A program made the translations under genes and the position numbers. This document shows, piece after piece, positions 46,701 through 57,659 of a stretch of DNA of 64,000 nucleotides; the stretch's first letter is position 1, and each line of letters begins with the position of its first letter. The notes under the pieces were generated by a model. It worked only from the letters and a program-made list of their open reading frames with translations, made no database searches and had not been told where the DNA came from. Source of the DNA: Plumapathes pennacea (Eukaryota > Cnidaria > Anthozoa > Antipatharia > Myriopathidae); contig OZ038462.1 in the NCBI GenBank assembly GCA_964036295.1, positions 2,487,501 through 2,551,500 of the forward strand, read 5' to 3'.

Positions 46701-49217
46701 TATGTATTATAAATTAGGTGCCTTAAGGTAGCCTCAGGGTAGATGGTAACCATGGCAACTCTTCCACAGTCCACCACCGGACACTTGTTACGCTGATACA
46801 GTCAGTGAAAATCTAAGGCATTGAATCCGTGCCACACAGCCTCTGTGCCGGTCACTTCCAGTTAATTTTTTTCCTGATTCCCAAGTAAGCCACAAGCTTC
46901 GAGAACTCCTGCAAGTATCATATTTCTAGTTTACTCATAATCATGGATTTTTTGCCATTTTCTGGAAGATGCCAGTCATAATGCCAGTCATCTTTCACTA
47001 AAATACTAAAATATGTATGTCAGCAGAAAACCAAATTTTAATAACATGTATTTTTTCTTACAATAGCTGGTACTTGAAATATAGTTCTTTGCAGAAAGTT
47101 GTTATTTACCTGAACAGTGAATGTTGACAACACAGTGTCCATCTTCTTGAGTAAATGTCTTTATTGCTTTCTGTATGTGACCTGCTGCTCTGTGCATGCT
47201 TGGGCATTCTGGGTTCCTGGTTGGTTCTGGTTTTGGTGTAGTTGACACAGTTGTCATACCTGCTGTTCCTTGCATAAAGCCTAAAAAGTACAGATAGAAA
47301 AAGTAAAAACATATAATGAGCAGGGTTACGGAAAAACTAAAGTTATCAAAGTCATTAACTACAGCCGAACCTCGCTATTTCGAACTCGGTTAATTTGAAG
47401 TCCCCGTTATTTCGAAGTCACGCTGAATCCCCTTGGATTTATTTTTTCAGTCATTTACTATCGGCTATTTCAAAACCTGCTAGTTCAAACTTTTTTTCAT
47501 GTCCCGTGCAACTTAGCGGGGTTCAACTTAGCCTGCATGCAGACGTTCTGTATCAGAATGTCTGCACGCAGGTTAGGTTTGACTGTAGCTAATAACAGGC
47601 ACAAAAATTTCTGCAATCTGATTGGCTGAGTACATGTCAATTTATCCCAAACAGTGCAAAAATGTGTAATTAACAATGCAGAAATGTGAAATTAAGAATG
47701 CAGAAATTTGAAATTGAAAATTGCCGACAGCTGGTGCATGTATTTATGGCAAAGCCAGACAAAACAGAAAGCATGTTTTTATTCTTCAGGATGATTCTGA
47801 TTCTGTTTACAAGAAAACATAGTTCTTGAGACTCTTGAGAATTGTAACAAAATTAAAAAAGAAATGCACGACGTAAATTATTGTATGCATGCATGTTATT
47901 AACAAGTAAGCACATGATTTCTCATGCAATTTTGGAATAATTGACAGCACTCATAAAGTTTTCAAAGACCACAAATTGAATTTGTGCAATTTTGTGGTCT
48001 TTGAAAATTTACTCATGCTCATTTAATCCAAATTACACTCAAAATCATGCGATTACCTATACTAATTATTTTATTACAGTGCAGCCAACCAGCAAATTGC
48101 TTTTTATCAGGTGGACAAACACTCCCGGCCCCCCAAATAGCCATACATATCTATGAACTTTATAGGAAACACAGGGTTTGATAGATGCAAATTTCCCAGG
48201 GTGAGGGGGGAGGGGAAGAATAAAAAAAGAGACGGAGCAACTGCAGGATACCCTGCCACATAGACTGTAGCATTAGACTGTATTGTTATGGAAAGTGCAT
48301 TCCAGAAGTGGCAGCTAGGTAGTCTGCATGTAAGTTCCCCCCCCCCTCCCCCCCCCCCAAAAAAGTGGAAGCTTGCATGGTTGCTGTTGCTGTCAGTGAT
48401 AAAACAGGCTTGTCATTCAAAGCATTAACCCTTATCTACTCCTGGGCTTTGGGTTCTCCCAATTCAAAAAGAAAACGTATGAAAAGCGTTCTGAGAACTG
48501 ATTAGTCAATCAGACCTCCGGATAACAAGTCATGGCACTGTCAGTTCCTAGTCCCAACAAAAAAAGTGGTTCAACCGATGCTTTTATGCGAGAAAATCAT
48601 CGCTCTGTGTCATTATAATGCAACTAAGCTACCGTACCATGTTTACGACATTAATATTTAATATTGCTGGATTGCCAGAGAAGGAACGTTTTCAACTTGC
48701 GCCAAAAACATAAGGCGAATTAACATGCGCAATATAGATAATGACTACACTTTCTAAAATGAATGCAAACAACCGATATTTATTCAACGTCACTGCTTGC
48801 AGCGTTCAATATCATCAAGAAGTCCTCGCGCGCTGGATTAGAATACTTGAGATATAAAGCACACACACAAAATAAAACATAGGAACACTGATCGGCCTGA
48901 AAGTCTCAGTATCGATTCAACCATATAGTTGACAAAAACATCAAACAAAAATTCTGTGTGGCTATGAAAGCCGCCAGAAACTGTACTCTTCCATCGTGGA
49001 GCTACTAAGAAGCAAAAAGGAAAACGAAGATCGCGAAAACTACTGTACCACAATTAAACAACGGGTCGAGATATACAGATGTTCGAAAACTGTACAGTGT
49101 AGGTTTGAATTGACGTAAACCTGTTCACAGCTTCGAAGTGACATTGGGAAGCTACGGTACCGTAAGCCAGGCTGCATACTTACAGACAAGAACGATGAAT
49201 TGAAGAGTGGGCTTCAT
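43584..49217 (-). CDS. Small type I membrane protein, unknown family, 293 aa
   Basis: Eight exons join in frame with GT-AG junctions: 49217-49184, 47280-47110, 46620-46397, 46011-45912, 45709-45638, 44859-44809, 44456-44421 and 43777-43584. The N-terminus (MKPTLQFIVLVCFMQGTAG) is a signal peptide split by intron 1. The ectodomain is Cys-containing (NPECPSMH, GHCVVNIHCSGMNCTGS, EMLHCEKPVKLRIDM, VDLLTCLPAPLSACTTT, EQTFCVSMRNCAG) with likely N-glycosylation at NCT and NVT. It is followed by a Pro/Ser/Thr/His-rich stalk, one TM (GVAVGVGCGGFVALLIIIGV region) and a short tail, RAAYYNDISMNDPLYEDF to the end. No known domain is recognised. Most introns are phase 1, as is usual for extracellular modules. 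It starts head-to-head with EXT2. The tail resembles that of the LDLR-like receptor on the same strand. Confidence 0.75.
44034..44060 (+). repeat. (GTT)n microsatellite
   Basis: About nine GTT units in the last intron of the small receptor gene. Confidence 0.9.
44312..44403. repeat. Inverted repeat around GTGCCGAACTC
   Basis: GTGCCGAACTCTATGCAAAT and ATTTGCATTGAGTTCGGCAC pair with a short loop; likely a tiny foldback element in an intron. Confidence 0.6.
46317..46344 (+). repeat. C homopolymer run (~28 bases)
   Basis: Pure C run 3' of the exon 46397-46620 donor on the minus strand. C or G runs also occur at 15473-15487 (G), 19585-19603, 33047-33081, 36233-36252, 48339-48358 and 55313-55350. 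Confidence 0.85.
47281..49183 (-). other. First intron of the small receptor gene
   Basis: AT-rich, about 1.9 kb. It contains a pogo-like TIR fragment at 47360-47586 and a C run at 48339-48358. No exon was found. Confidence 0.6.
47360..47586. mobile_element. Pogo/Tigger-like non-autonomous TIR element
   Basis: Starts TACAGCCGAACCTCGCTATT and ends GGTTAGGTTTGACTGTA, with TA at each edge; the interior has repeated ATTTCGAA words. The start resembles pogo-superfamily MITE ends (family knowledge). No transposase frame. Confidence 0.5.
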
Positions 49218-49556
49218 TCTTAGTCCACGGAAAGACATTCGCCGCGAAAATAATCAACGAGGAACTTCCACAGCACGCAAAGCAAAATTTTTTGTTTTTT
49301 TTCCGACCAGCTGAAGCGCAAAGGTTTCTGGGACGGTGAGTCAGCGGATTCCATCGGATGCTCGGAACTCTTCCGAAGTAGACATCGGCAGTCGTCGGAA
49401 AGTGTGTTGTTGGCAGAACAGGAAATGCACACGGTGATTGATTTAAACTACAGATTTTTCACAGTCCATTGTCTGATTTCGAAACTTAGTCTTTGTGTAG
49501 ACATAAGGATGATTCACTTCTGATCTGAGTGACTTTCAGCGCAGGATTTCACAGCG
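49218..49556. promoter_or_regulatory. Divergent promoter region between the small receptor and EXT2
   Basis: Only 339 bases separate the two start codons, which point away from each other, so both 5' UTRs and promoters must lie here or overlap the neighbouring first exons. No convincing TATA box is seen. Shared regulation is an inference from spacing. Confidence 0.55.
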
Positions 49557-52500
49557 ATGAAGGACCTCTGTGAATCTCGTCAAAGAATCGACAAAGTTGT
49601 CTTCGTTCGGGATCGGGGTTTAGCTTGTAAATGGCCAAGGATCAGGTCGTGGAACGTCATACTAGTCGCTCTAGTCTCTTCTGCGTTGACAATTTTCCTT
49701 TTGTCGCAGTTCTGGGCTAAAAGTTCCCTCACTGCTTCCTCCAGTACACTGAAAACTTTCTTCGAATCTTCGTCCATTTTGGTTTCGAAGAACGCTTCCG
49801 TTCCGAAGAAACGAGACCAAAAATGCAGAATGCATTCTTGTTTTGATGTCTATCGCTGCAACGACAACGAGAACTCTTTTATGAGTGTGTATATCTATCC
49901 CGTGGGGCATTTTGTGGACAGTGATGACCACCAAAAGGTTTTGCACCGGCCTCTTTCCAAAGAATTCGCAGAACTTGCAAGTGCTGTTAAAGAGAGTGAT
50001 TATTATACCGATGATATCAATAAGGCCTGTATTATAATCCCAGTAATAGACACGTTAAACCAGAATGGACTTGATCTCAAAGCAACTGCAAGAATCCTGT
50101 CCACTCTTCCAAGGTATGGTATTGATTATAACTCCAATATCTGAACTCTAAATTCTCCCAACCTACCCTGAACAAAAGGTGTGAGTAGTGTTTGGAGAAT
50201 TTAAGGTCTGACCAGCTTGTACACAGGCAAGACTGATGGTGAATGCTTTAGTTGCATGGAGAGAGTTTTATTATTTTGTAGGCCACTGATTTTTGTTTGC
50301 TAGTACTAAAGTGATCTGACAACTAATTTTAGACTTCATCGGCTTAGAGATAGAAATATTTTATAAATCAACTATTAAAAGGTGATGTGGGAATGGCAAC
50401 ATTGTTAAAGAAGTTCAGCAGGCTGACACTTCGAGTCTCAGTCCTTCATTCGAGCTACAAGTGAGTTTGCTGTAGATAGACATACAGTGTGTAAAACATC
50501 TAAAAACATAAGTACCATTTTGACTCTACAATAGTTGGCTGCAGTTCTAAACTTTAGCTTACTCTACATCTCCATCCTTTCATTCTTCCCCCCTCCTTTA
50601 CCCCCCTCCTTTACCCCCCTCCTTTACCCCCCTCCTTTACCCCCTCGCTACCCCCTTGACCAAGTGGGCCCAGACCCCCCAGCCTGAATGTGCTGAGCTT
50701 GGCATCTCTGGGTATAATCAGTGTTACACCAAATCATGTATAGCTATAAAAGTATGAAGGTTTTGTGACCAGAAAACAAAACCAAATTTAAGCTCTGTCT
50801 TCTTTTTCATCATACAGTTGGGGTAAAGATGGCAAAAACCATTTGCTGTTCAACATGCTCCCTGGTGGCCCCCCTGATTATCACACAGCTCTAGATGTTA
50901 ACATGGATAAAGCCCTCCTTGCAGGGGGAGGTTATTCCATAGGGACCTACAGGCCAGACTTTGATGTCAGCATACCAGTTTTCAATGCCCTGACCAAGAG
51001 GAGGCAATTGCCAGAAAGAAGGTGGTTGAAATGCTTATAAGTTTGTTAGATTTTTGTTTATTTTTAGCTCTTTCACTCCCAAGAGTACCAGTAATCAACT
51101 TCAATTTTCTCCTTCAGTTTCTCACTAGATACATTAATAATAAAATAATTATTTTATTATATAATAATTATTCTTAACATTAACAGTAAGGAGAACTTTG
51201 CTTTTGATACCTTACTCAGATGACCTGGTTTAAAAAAAATTATCACTCACTATTAATTATTCTTGCTGCATCACTCATACATTTTCTTTTTAAAAAGTTG
51301 AGAGAATCTGCACTTTGAGCTTGGGATTGAATCATCATAATATTGACACAACATACATACATGTGGACATCTGTTAATTACTGTCTGTCTTGATCTTACT
51401 GTACACCAGGGAGTCCAGGTGGCTGCTTGTATTGGCACAAACAAACTACCACAAGCAATTCCGGGCAGAACTGGAAGAGATGTCCCAAGATTTGGGCAGC
51501 ACTTTAATATTAGATGTGTGTTCAGACAACAAATTGGATATGGACAAGAGGTGCCACAAGAATTCAGTCTATGACTACCCTGACATCTTGCAGGTATGCC
51601 CCTTCCTCCCAAGCCGGATCATGCCAGTCAGTCTGCCACAACCTAAGCTTTGAATTCTGAAAATGGCTTCTGCTCACAGGTAGCAGTCGAAGCGTCGATC
51701 ACAGACAAGACAGCTGTCTTCTTGGAGACTACTCTCACCCGGACAATCACAGTCTACATATAAAGTATTATGTTGTTGTTTTACTTTGTTGTTGTTGTTG
51801 TCATTATTATCAACAGCACGCCACCTTCTGCATTGTCATCCGAGGTGTCAGATTAGGTCAGACAAGCCTTCTGGATACTTTGATGATGGTAAGTCTGAGA
51901 TTAAATCAACATCCATTTTGTTGCCAACTTCCCGAGTATGGGTTACACGAAATGTAGTGGTAAAAAAGCACAGATTTGAATGTCCATAGTTATATTTAAT
52001 TGTTTAATGCTTCGACTTTAAATAAACGATATATATATATATTTTTTTTACCTGTTTTCCCACTGACATTGCAGGGATGTATTCCAGTTATTGTTGCCAA
52101 TGACTATGTGTTGCCATTCTCAGATGTCCTTGATTGGAAAAGGTATAATATATCATTATTGTTTTTTATATGATACAAACAATATGCATGCTCTGATTGG
52201 GAAACTTAAGTCCATAGTTATATTTAATTGATTCTTTTCCAGAAGATTCCTCATAAGAAATATTGTTTAATCCTGTTTGCTTAATCCATACTATGGAACC
52301 TCACTATTTTTGACCCTCACCTTGGAGTCTGCATGCTTACAGCACATACCATAATGACAAACTCAGATATTAAAATATACTTGTTTCTTTTTGATTACAG
52401 GGCTGCAGTACAAGTCAGTGAAGATGAAATCAGCAAAATCCCTTCTATCTTGCAAGACATGTCGCAGAGCCAGATAACAGACATGAGAAAACAGGTGAGA

Positions 52501-55321
52501 CATAAGTTTATGTGCAAGTATTGTAACTCGGGTAACTTCTGGTCAGTTCCTAGACCATTGACAGTGCTTTGGAATTTCTTTCACAGGGAAAGCACTTTTG
52601 GAATTCCTATTTCTCATCTATGGCAAAGATTACTCTGACCACCCTGAGGATTCTAAATGACAGAGTTTATCAGCACAGAGCTTGGTCTTACGAGGTACTG
52701 TAATGCATGTCTTTCATCTCTTCATTCCCTCCTTGTTCAGTCTCCCTCTTCTTTTTCTTTCTTTTATTCCCTCTCCTCCTCCTTCCTCGTCTTCTTCTTT
52801 GTCGTCTTCTGCTGCTTCGTCTTCTTCTTCTTCACCTTCTTCTTTTCCTTCCTCTTCGTCTTCTTATTTTCGTCGCCGTCTTCTGCTGCTGCTGTTTCAT
52901 CTTCTTCTTCTTCACCTTCTTCTTTTCCTTCCTCTTCGTCTTCTTGTTTTCGTCGCCGTCTTCTGCTGCTGCTGCTTCATCTTCTTCTTCACCTTCTTCT
53001 TTTCCTTCCTCTTCGTCTTCTTGTTTTCGTCGCCGTCTTCTGCTGCTGCTGCTGCTTCATCTTCTTCTTCACCTTCTTCTTTTCCTTCCTCTTCGTCTTC
53101 TTTTCGTCGCCGTCTTCTGCTGCTGCTGCTGCTGCTGCTGCTTCGTCTTCTACTTTTTACCTCCTTTCTTCTTTTCATTCTCTTCCTCTTTATTTCTTCC
53201 TCTCGTTTTCCTTGTTCCTGTTTTCTGATTTATTTTGTTTGTTTGTTTTTTCTTTTTCTTCCTGTTCCATTCATATTAATTTGTTTGTCTGTTCTTTTAG
53301 GACTGGAACGCTCCTTTCCTAACCGCAAGTGGCGGAGAAAGTGTAAGGAAACACATCTTGATCCAAATGCTTTGTGAAAACGTTATCTAGTGCCGCGCAC
53401 TGAAAAACATTTCGGTCAACTGCACGGGTAAACGCTCTCAAAAGACTCCCGCTTATAAAATGCGTGATTTGTATATTCATCAGGCCAGAGTGGTGCCTCC
53501 GCTGTTCCTGCCATTGCATCCTCCTCGCGATCAGGGCTTCACTGCGGTGGTCCTTTCCTATAACCGCGTGCAGACTATGTTCAACGTTCTCAAGCGGATT
53601 GCTGTGACACCAAGCTTAGCCAAGGTATTCTTGACCAATGCTCTCGCAGGGCACAATCAAATATCAAAAGCCCATATTCCTAAAAAGAAGTTTCGGCTAT
53701 GTTAATTGTAACACGAAATGAACTTTAATCGATTGTTGGCACTTCATCGGCTCGGCGCGTCGTGCTTCTCCACACTTCTCTCGCGTTGCAAATTCCTCAG
53801 AAATTTTCTCAGAAACTTGTCTCACAACGGTTGAAAAATTATCGTTGCAGATGCGGAGGTGGGATGTTACACTGTGCAACGCGATTTCAGCAACTTGCAA
53901 CGATTTATGTCGAGGAAAGTTGCAGGGGAAAAATTGTGATTGGCGCTGTAAATTCCAGACGTCGACACGGCGGAATTTGAATAATTATAGAGAAGTGCAC
54001 ATGCGCTTTTGATTGCGCCAGAGCAAAAATTGCGAGACAAGTTGCTGGAGGAGTATTACACTGTGCAACGGCGTTGCAAGTTGCTGCAACGCGTTGCGAA
54101 AATTAGAACCGAGTTCTACTGTGTGCAACGTTGGTAGCAAAAAAAAAAAAAAAAAAAAAGAAGTGACACGAGACCTGTTACACTGTGCAATTCTTCACTT
54201 CAGCAACTTGTCTTGCAACGCGTAAAATTATTCCCTTGTGTGCCTTAATAGTCAAACTCGTATCTTTACAGATTGTTGTGGTTTGGAACAACATAGCCAC
54301 GTCGCCACCATCAAGTACGTCAATATTTTTTTCTGATACTTCTGTAATGTCGACAGCAACGTCACAACCATCCTATCTCAGCTCAACGGTTTTATCCCTG
54401 TCAAACAGAAACCACTATTTCAGGGCTCATTAAGTGGGCTCATTATGTCCAGAAAGATATATTAATTTGTTTTGACCTTCTCCTCAGTTGCAATGTGGCC
54501 AAAACTTCCGAAACCAGTAAGAGTGATACAGACCAAGGCGAACAAACTAAGCAACAGGTAAACTGTAGTAAAATGCAACTGCTTCAACATATTCTTGCTT
54601 TTCATGTGACTTTAGGGCGGCCATGTTGGGTGAACGCTTGGAGAAGTGGGGCGAGGGTTGAAATACGACGGAGTGGGGTGAAGACGGGAAAAAAGTGGTC
54701 CCCCCCCGTCTTTTGTCCCTCGCCCCATGATCTGCCGCTGGATCTCCGAGCCATGTCAGCCTTCAAAGTGAAAGCATTAAAACGTTACGGCTTCAGGTCT
54801 CAGTTGCATGGTTTCGTGTGACAGTCTTGGCTATGGTATTCGATTAAAGTGTTTTTAATGTGCGAAGAAATTTGAAGTCGACACTAAGGACATTTCTTCG
54901 ATGTTAGATTTTATCCATACAGTGAAATTGAGACGGAAGCGATCCTTGCCATTGATGACGACATTCTGATGCTCACGCCAGACGAGCTTGAGTTTGGTTT
55001 TGAGGTATGTACGGTATCTTGTTATGAAGGGTAGGTTGGTTGTGATCGCACTTGACTCTGAAGATGACTTCCGCTCAGGTAGTCGAAACGTCAGTCACCA
55101 ACAACAGTCTTTCTGGAGACTACTCTAACCCGGACGATCACAACCAACCTACTGTTCACACTCCTGGGTTCAAACCATTTGCCTTGTTATGAAGGATCGT
55201 TCCGTTTTCCTGGTCAAGTATTCATGCAGGCTCGAAAAAAAAAAAAAGTAAAAATTACTCGTAAAAAGATTTCCGCTGTATTGCACATCTTCCAGTGTAA
55301 CCCCTTTAACCCCTCCCCCCT

Positions 55322-55352
<31 letters not shown>

Positions 55353-56894
55353 GAAAAAAGACTTCATCAAATGTTTTAATGTTGCATGATATGACTGTAG
55401 GTTCTTTTTGTAGCGGGAGTCAGGTGATACTAGTAACATATATACTCACTATTACTCCACTTAGAAAACTCCAATCGTATCAATGTAGTTAGTTTCCTTG
55501 TACACACTTTACATACTTTATTGACTTTCCCCAAAGAGGCTTTTCAAAGAGGCTTGTTCGCTCACTGGTAAAGTTGATTTTGTTTGTTGTTTATTTATTT
55601 ATTTGTTGTTTGTTTACTCACTTGTTCGTGTGCTGCTGCTTCCTGTATATTTAGGTATGGCGAGAGTTTCCAGATCGTGTGGTTGGTTTCCCAGGAAGGG
55701 TTCATTTGCCAGGCAACGCCTCTCAGAGGTATAAATACGAATCCGAATGGACTAATGACGTCTCGATGGTTCTAACCGGTGCTGCGTTTCACCACAAGGT
55801 AAATTCTTCCAGCTTACGAGAATAAAATGTATGAGTGATGTAGTGAGAACTGATGGTTCGTGTTCTGGAGGAGGCAGCGTGGCCGAGTGGTTAGGGCGCC
55901 GGACTTGAAATCCGGAGGTCTCAGGTTCAAGTCCCGCTCTGAGCACTAACTGAATTTGTAACACGGTAGCTCCGCGTTCAAATCCTCGGCCACGTTATGT
56001 AAATAGCCAACTGGTTAGCCTTCGACCAGTTGGGATTTTTAACAGATTTACGTTGAGTTTAACACACGGCCCCACCAGCTCTGCTGAATTACTTACCGAC
56101 GTGTATAAATAAAGATACTTTACTTTACTTTACTTTCTCTTGATTTTTTTCTCCTCAGCACTTCAGCCACTTGTACACATTTATGATGCCGGCATTCATA
56201 AAGGACTGGGTCGACTCACATATGAACTGTGAGGACATTGCTATGAATTTTCTGGTCACCAATTACACAGGAAAAGCACCAATAAAGGTACGGACAACAA
56301 AATCGTGAACATGTTACCAACTTATCAATCACTAGAAAAGCGATACTCGCTGATGTTTCCCACACCTTATTTTTAAGTCAGCGGCCATTGGACAACACTG
56401 TCTATTCAAGTGCAGGTTTTAAAGTTGAGTGTAAAGCTCGTAAAACCTCAAGATTTAGCAAAGAAAGTCAACTAGTTAACATCAGCTGTACAAAAGAAAA
56501 CAGGGCTTGCATTCACCTCGAGTTAGACCTAGTAGCATGTAGTAATGGCGACGAACATTGACTAACGGAAGTGATGCGAGAACATGTTGGATATTCCAAG
56601 AAGTTGTATCAGTTCCTGGAATTTCGTGTGCATTCCTAGAAATCCACGTGACCACTTTATTTCGAATTTATGCAGGTCACGCCGAGGAAGCGGTTTCGAT
56701 GTCCCGAGTGCACGAGCGAGTCTCTATGGACCGACCCGACGCACTTCGTCGAACGCTCGGAGTGTCTGAATGAGTTCGTGCGGCATTATGGGGAAATGGT
56801 GCTGAAATCGGTCGCATTCCGAGTGGATCCAGTGCTTTTCGGTGAAAATCTACCGAGCGCTGTGAAGAAATACAGTGACCTGGGTAGTTTGTAG
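49557..56894 (+). CDS. EXT2: Exostosin-2 (EXT2), complete, 723 aa
   Basis: Fifteen coding exons, all GT-AG and in frame: 49557-50113, 50818-51021, 51410-51593, 51817-51888, 52075-52142, 52401-52494, 52587-52694, 53301-53342, 53484-53624, 54272-54314, 54488-54557, 54908-55004, 55655-55798, 56159-56287 and 56676-56894. EXT2 pairs with EXT1 in the Golgi to polymerise heparan sulfate from GlcNAc and GlcA. Visible landmarks: an N-terminal cytosolic stretch and membrane anchor ([20 protein letters not shown]), the exostosin domain starting [12 protein letters not shown], then [13 protein letters not shown] and RALLAGGG-like ALLAGGGYS, and the glycosyltransferase-64 domain with [12 protein letters not shown], a DDD metal-binding motif ([12 protein letters not shown]), [26 protein letters not shown] and the C-terminal KYSDLGSL. 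Human EXT2 is 718 aa. It is divergent from the small receptor and convergent with the discoidin/EF-hand gene. No defect was found. Confidence 0.96.
50585..50650 (+). repeat. 14-bp tandem repeat (CTCCTTTACCCCCC), 4-5 copies
   Basis: Perfect to near-perfect tandem copies of CTCCTTTACCCCCC in EXT2 intron 1. Confidence 0.9.
51066..51335 (+). mobile_element. Family E element in EXT2 intron 2
   Basis: CTCTTTCACTCCCAAGAGTA at the left and GAGAATCTGCACTTTGAGCT with TTGGGATTGAA at the right. An AT-rich insertion (TAATAATAAAATAATTATTT) enlarges it. Confidence 0.75.
51655..51765 (+). repeat. Dispersed repeat ending in GGAGACTACTCT
   Basis: ATGGCTTCTGCTCACAGGTA, GTCGAAGCGTCGATCACAGA and TTGGAGACTACTCTCACCCG are matched by the copy at 55060-55165 (ATGACTTCCGCTCAGGTAGT, GGAGACTACTCTAACCCGGA). 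Both lie in EXT2 introns. Confidence 0.7.
52740..53160 (+). repeat. TTC/CTG-rich minisatellite in EXT2 intron 7
   Basis: Units of about 75-100 bases with the core CGTCGCCGTCTTCTG, a CTG run, TTCATCTTCTTCTTCACC and TCTTTTCCTTCCTCTTCGTC repeat about five times. The CTG run counts rise along the array: 2, 4, 4, 5, 8. Long plus-strand open frames here are products of the trinucleotide repeat, not genes. Confidence 0.9.
53755..54235. repeat. TTGC-rich dispersed element in EXT2 intron 9
   Basis: Repeated TTACACTGTGCAACG and CAAGTTGC/GCAACTTG phrases, resembling the blocks at 6183-6500 and 38795-39000. An A run of about 20 lies at 54138-54160. Confidence 0.55.
55005..55654 (+). other. EXT2 intron 12
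   Basis: Holds the second copy of the GGAGACTACTCT repeat (about 55060-55165) and a C-rich run at about 55308-55350, with no exon. Confidence 0.6.
55870..56137 (+). mobile_element. tRNA-Ser-derived SINE, copy 1 (EXT2 intron 13)
   Basis: The head carries a pol III A box (TGGCCGAGTGG) and B box (GGTTCAAGTCC) around a serine-type anticodon arm (GGACTTGAAATCCGG), but lacks a proper acceptor stem and the long serine variable arm, so it is not a functional tRNA. The body (AATAGCCAACTGGTTAGCCT) and a (TACTT)n tail follow. The tail ends about 22 bases before the exon 14 acceptor. It interrupts a family E fragment (about 55806-55869). Confidence 0.85.
56370..56575. repeat. Dispersed repeat G, copy 3
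   Basis: AAGTCAGCGGCCATTGGACA at the start and GACTAACGGAAGTGATGCGA at the end. The foldback site is empty (GCGACGAACATTGAC). EXT2 intron 14. Confidence 0.65.
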
Positions 56895-57659
56895 TGGAGT
56901 ATAACAGAGCCTGTTAATTAGGCTCGGCTTACATTAAGTACATTCAGGACAATGTTTGAGTTTGCTGTATGTAGCGGTTTTCGGATGACTGTCGAAAGTT
57001 ATCGTGTGATCGCTTTGATTTTGCGTTTGCTACGCTTTCCAATATTGGTCTAATCAAGTTTAGGAGTGTTCTGGGCCAATCAGAAGCAAAAGCAAAACAA
57101 GATTGCGATCTTCTTACGCAAATTTGGTTCGTTGAAAGTGTTTTCTTGCAGCGTTTGTGACTGGCGGAGTATTTAGTCACCCGAAAACCGCATGCACATG
57201 TACCTATGTTCAGGTTGCTCACAATAACCCGTTTACATGAAGTACGGTCCTTCAAAGCAAAGCTTTGGGTTTACTTTATTTTTATGTTTAAGAGATATTA
57301 TATAGGCACCTAAGTTTGGACTGCTTTATCGCGTAAAATTGTAACATATATCTATACTGGGGTGAGGTAGTGGTGGGGAGGGGAAGAGATGGGACTACAC
57401 AGAGGGTTTTGTAGGATAAAATTATTTTGCAAAATCGTTTCTTATTTGTATGAGAAGCCCTTGAGAGCATTGAGCGATATTTTTGTGCGGTGGAATTCGG
57501 AAGCTGTAGCTGTTGCCTCCGATACCTTATTCCACCTACTCGCTCTTTTTATTTTATTTTTTTTAGTATTTATGGTCCTGAGGTTTGACGGGATATGATC
57601 GACTAATAAACCTATTAAACTATTAACTTGGATGTGTTATTTTGAAAATATCGAGGGTA
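56895..57659. other. Convergent 3' region between EXT2 and the discoidin/EF-hand gene
   Basis: Contains a TIR element (about 56972-57195, GCGGTTTTCGGATGACTGTC and GTCACCCGAAAACCGC). A plus-strand AATAAA lies at 57605-57610 and TTTATT words near 57545-57556 could serve the minus gene. The UTRs of the two genes may overlap. Confidence 0.45.
56972..57195. mobile_element. TIR element, family M, copy 1
   Basis: Ends GCGGTTTTCGGATGACTGTC and GTCACCCGAAAACCGC. The interior has GATTTTGCGTTTGCTACGCT and CCAATCAGAAGC, matching the copy at 59521-59832. Confidence 0.65.

Noticed and set aside
52333..52638. 101-aa frame extending EXT2 exon 6
   Set aside because: It reads through the donor GTGAGA into the intron; the EXT2 alignment demands splicing at 52494.
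52657..53377. Plus-strand frames over 170 aa rich in Ser/Phe/Leu
   Set aside because: Produced by the TTC/CTG minisatellite inside EXT2 intron 7; all frames are open there because of triplet bias.
55870..55950. Serine tRNA gene
   Set aside because: A and B boxes and an anticodon-like arm are present, but the acceptor stem and long variable arm are not, and the body and tail are those of a SINE present twice.
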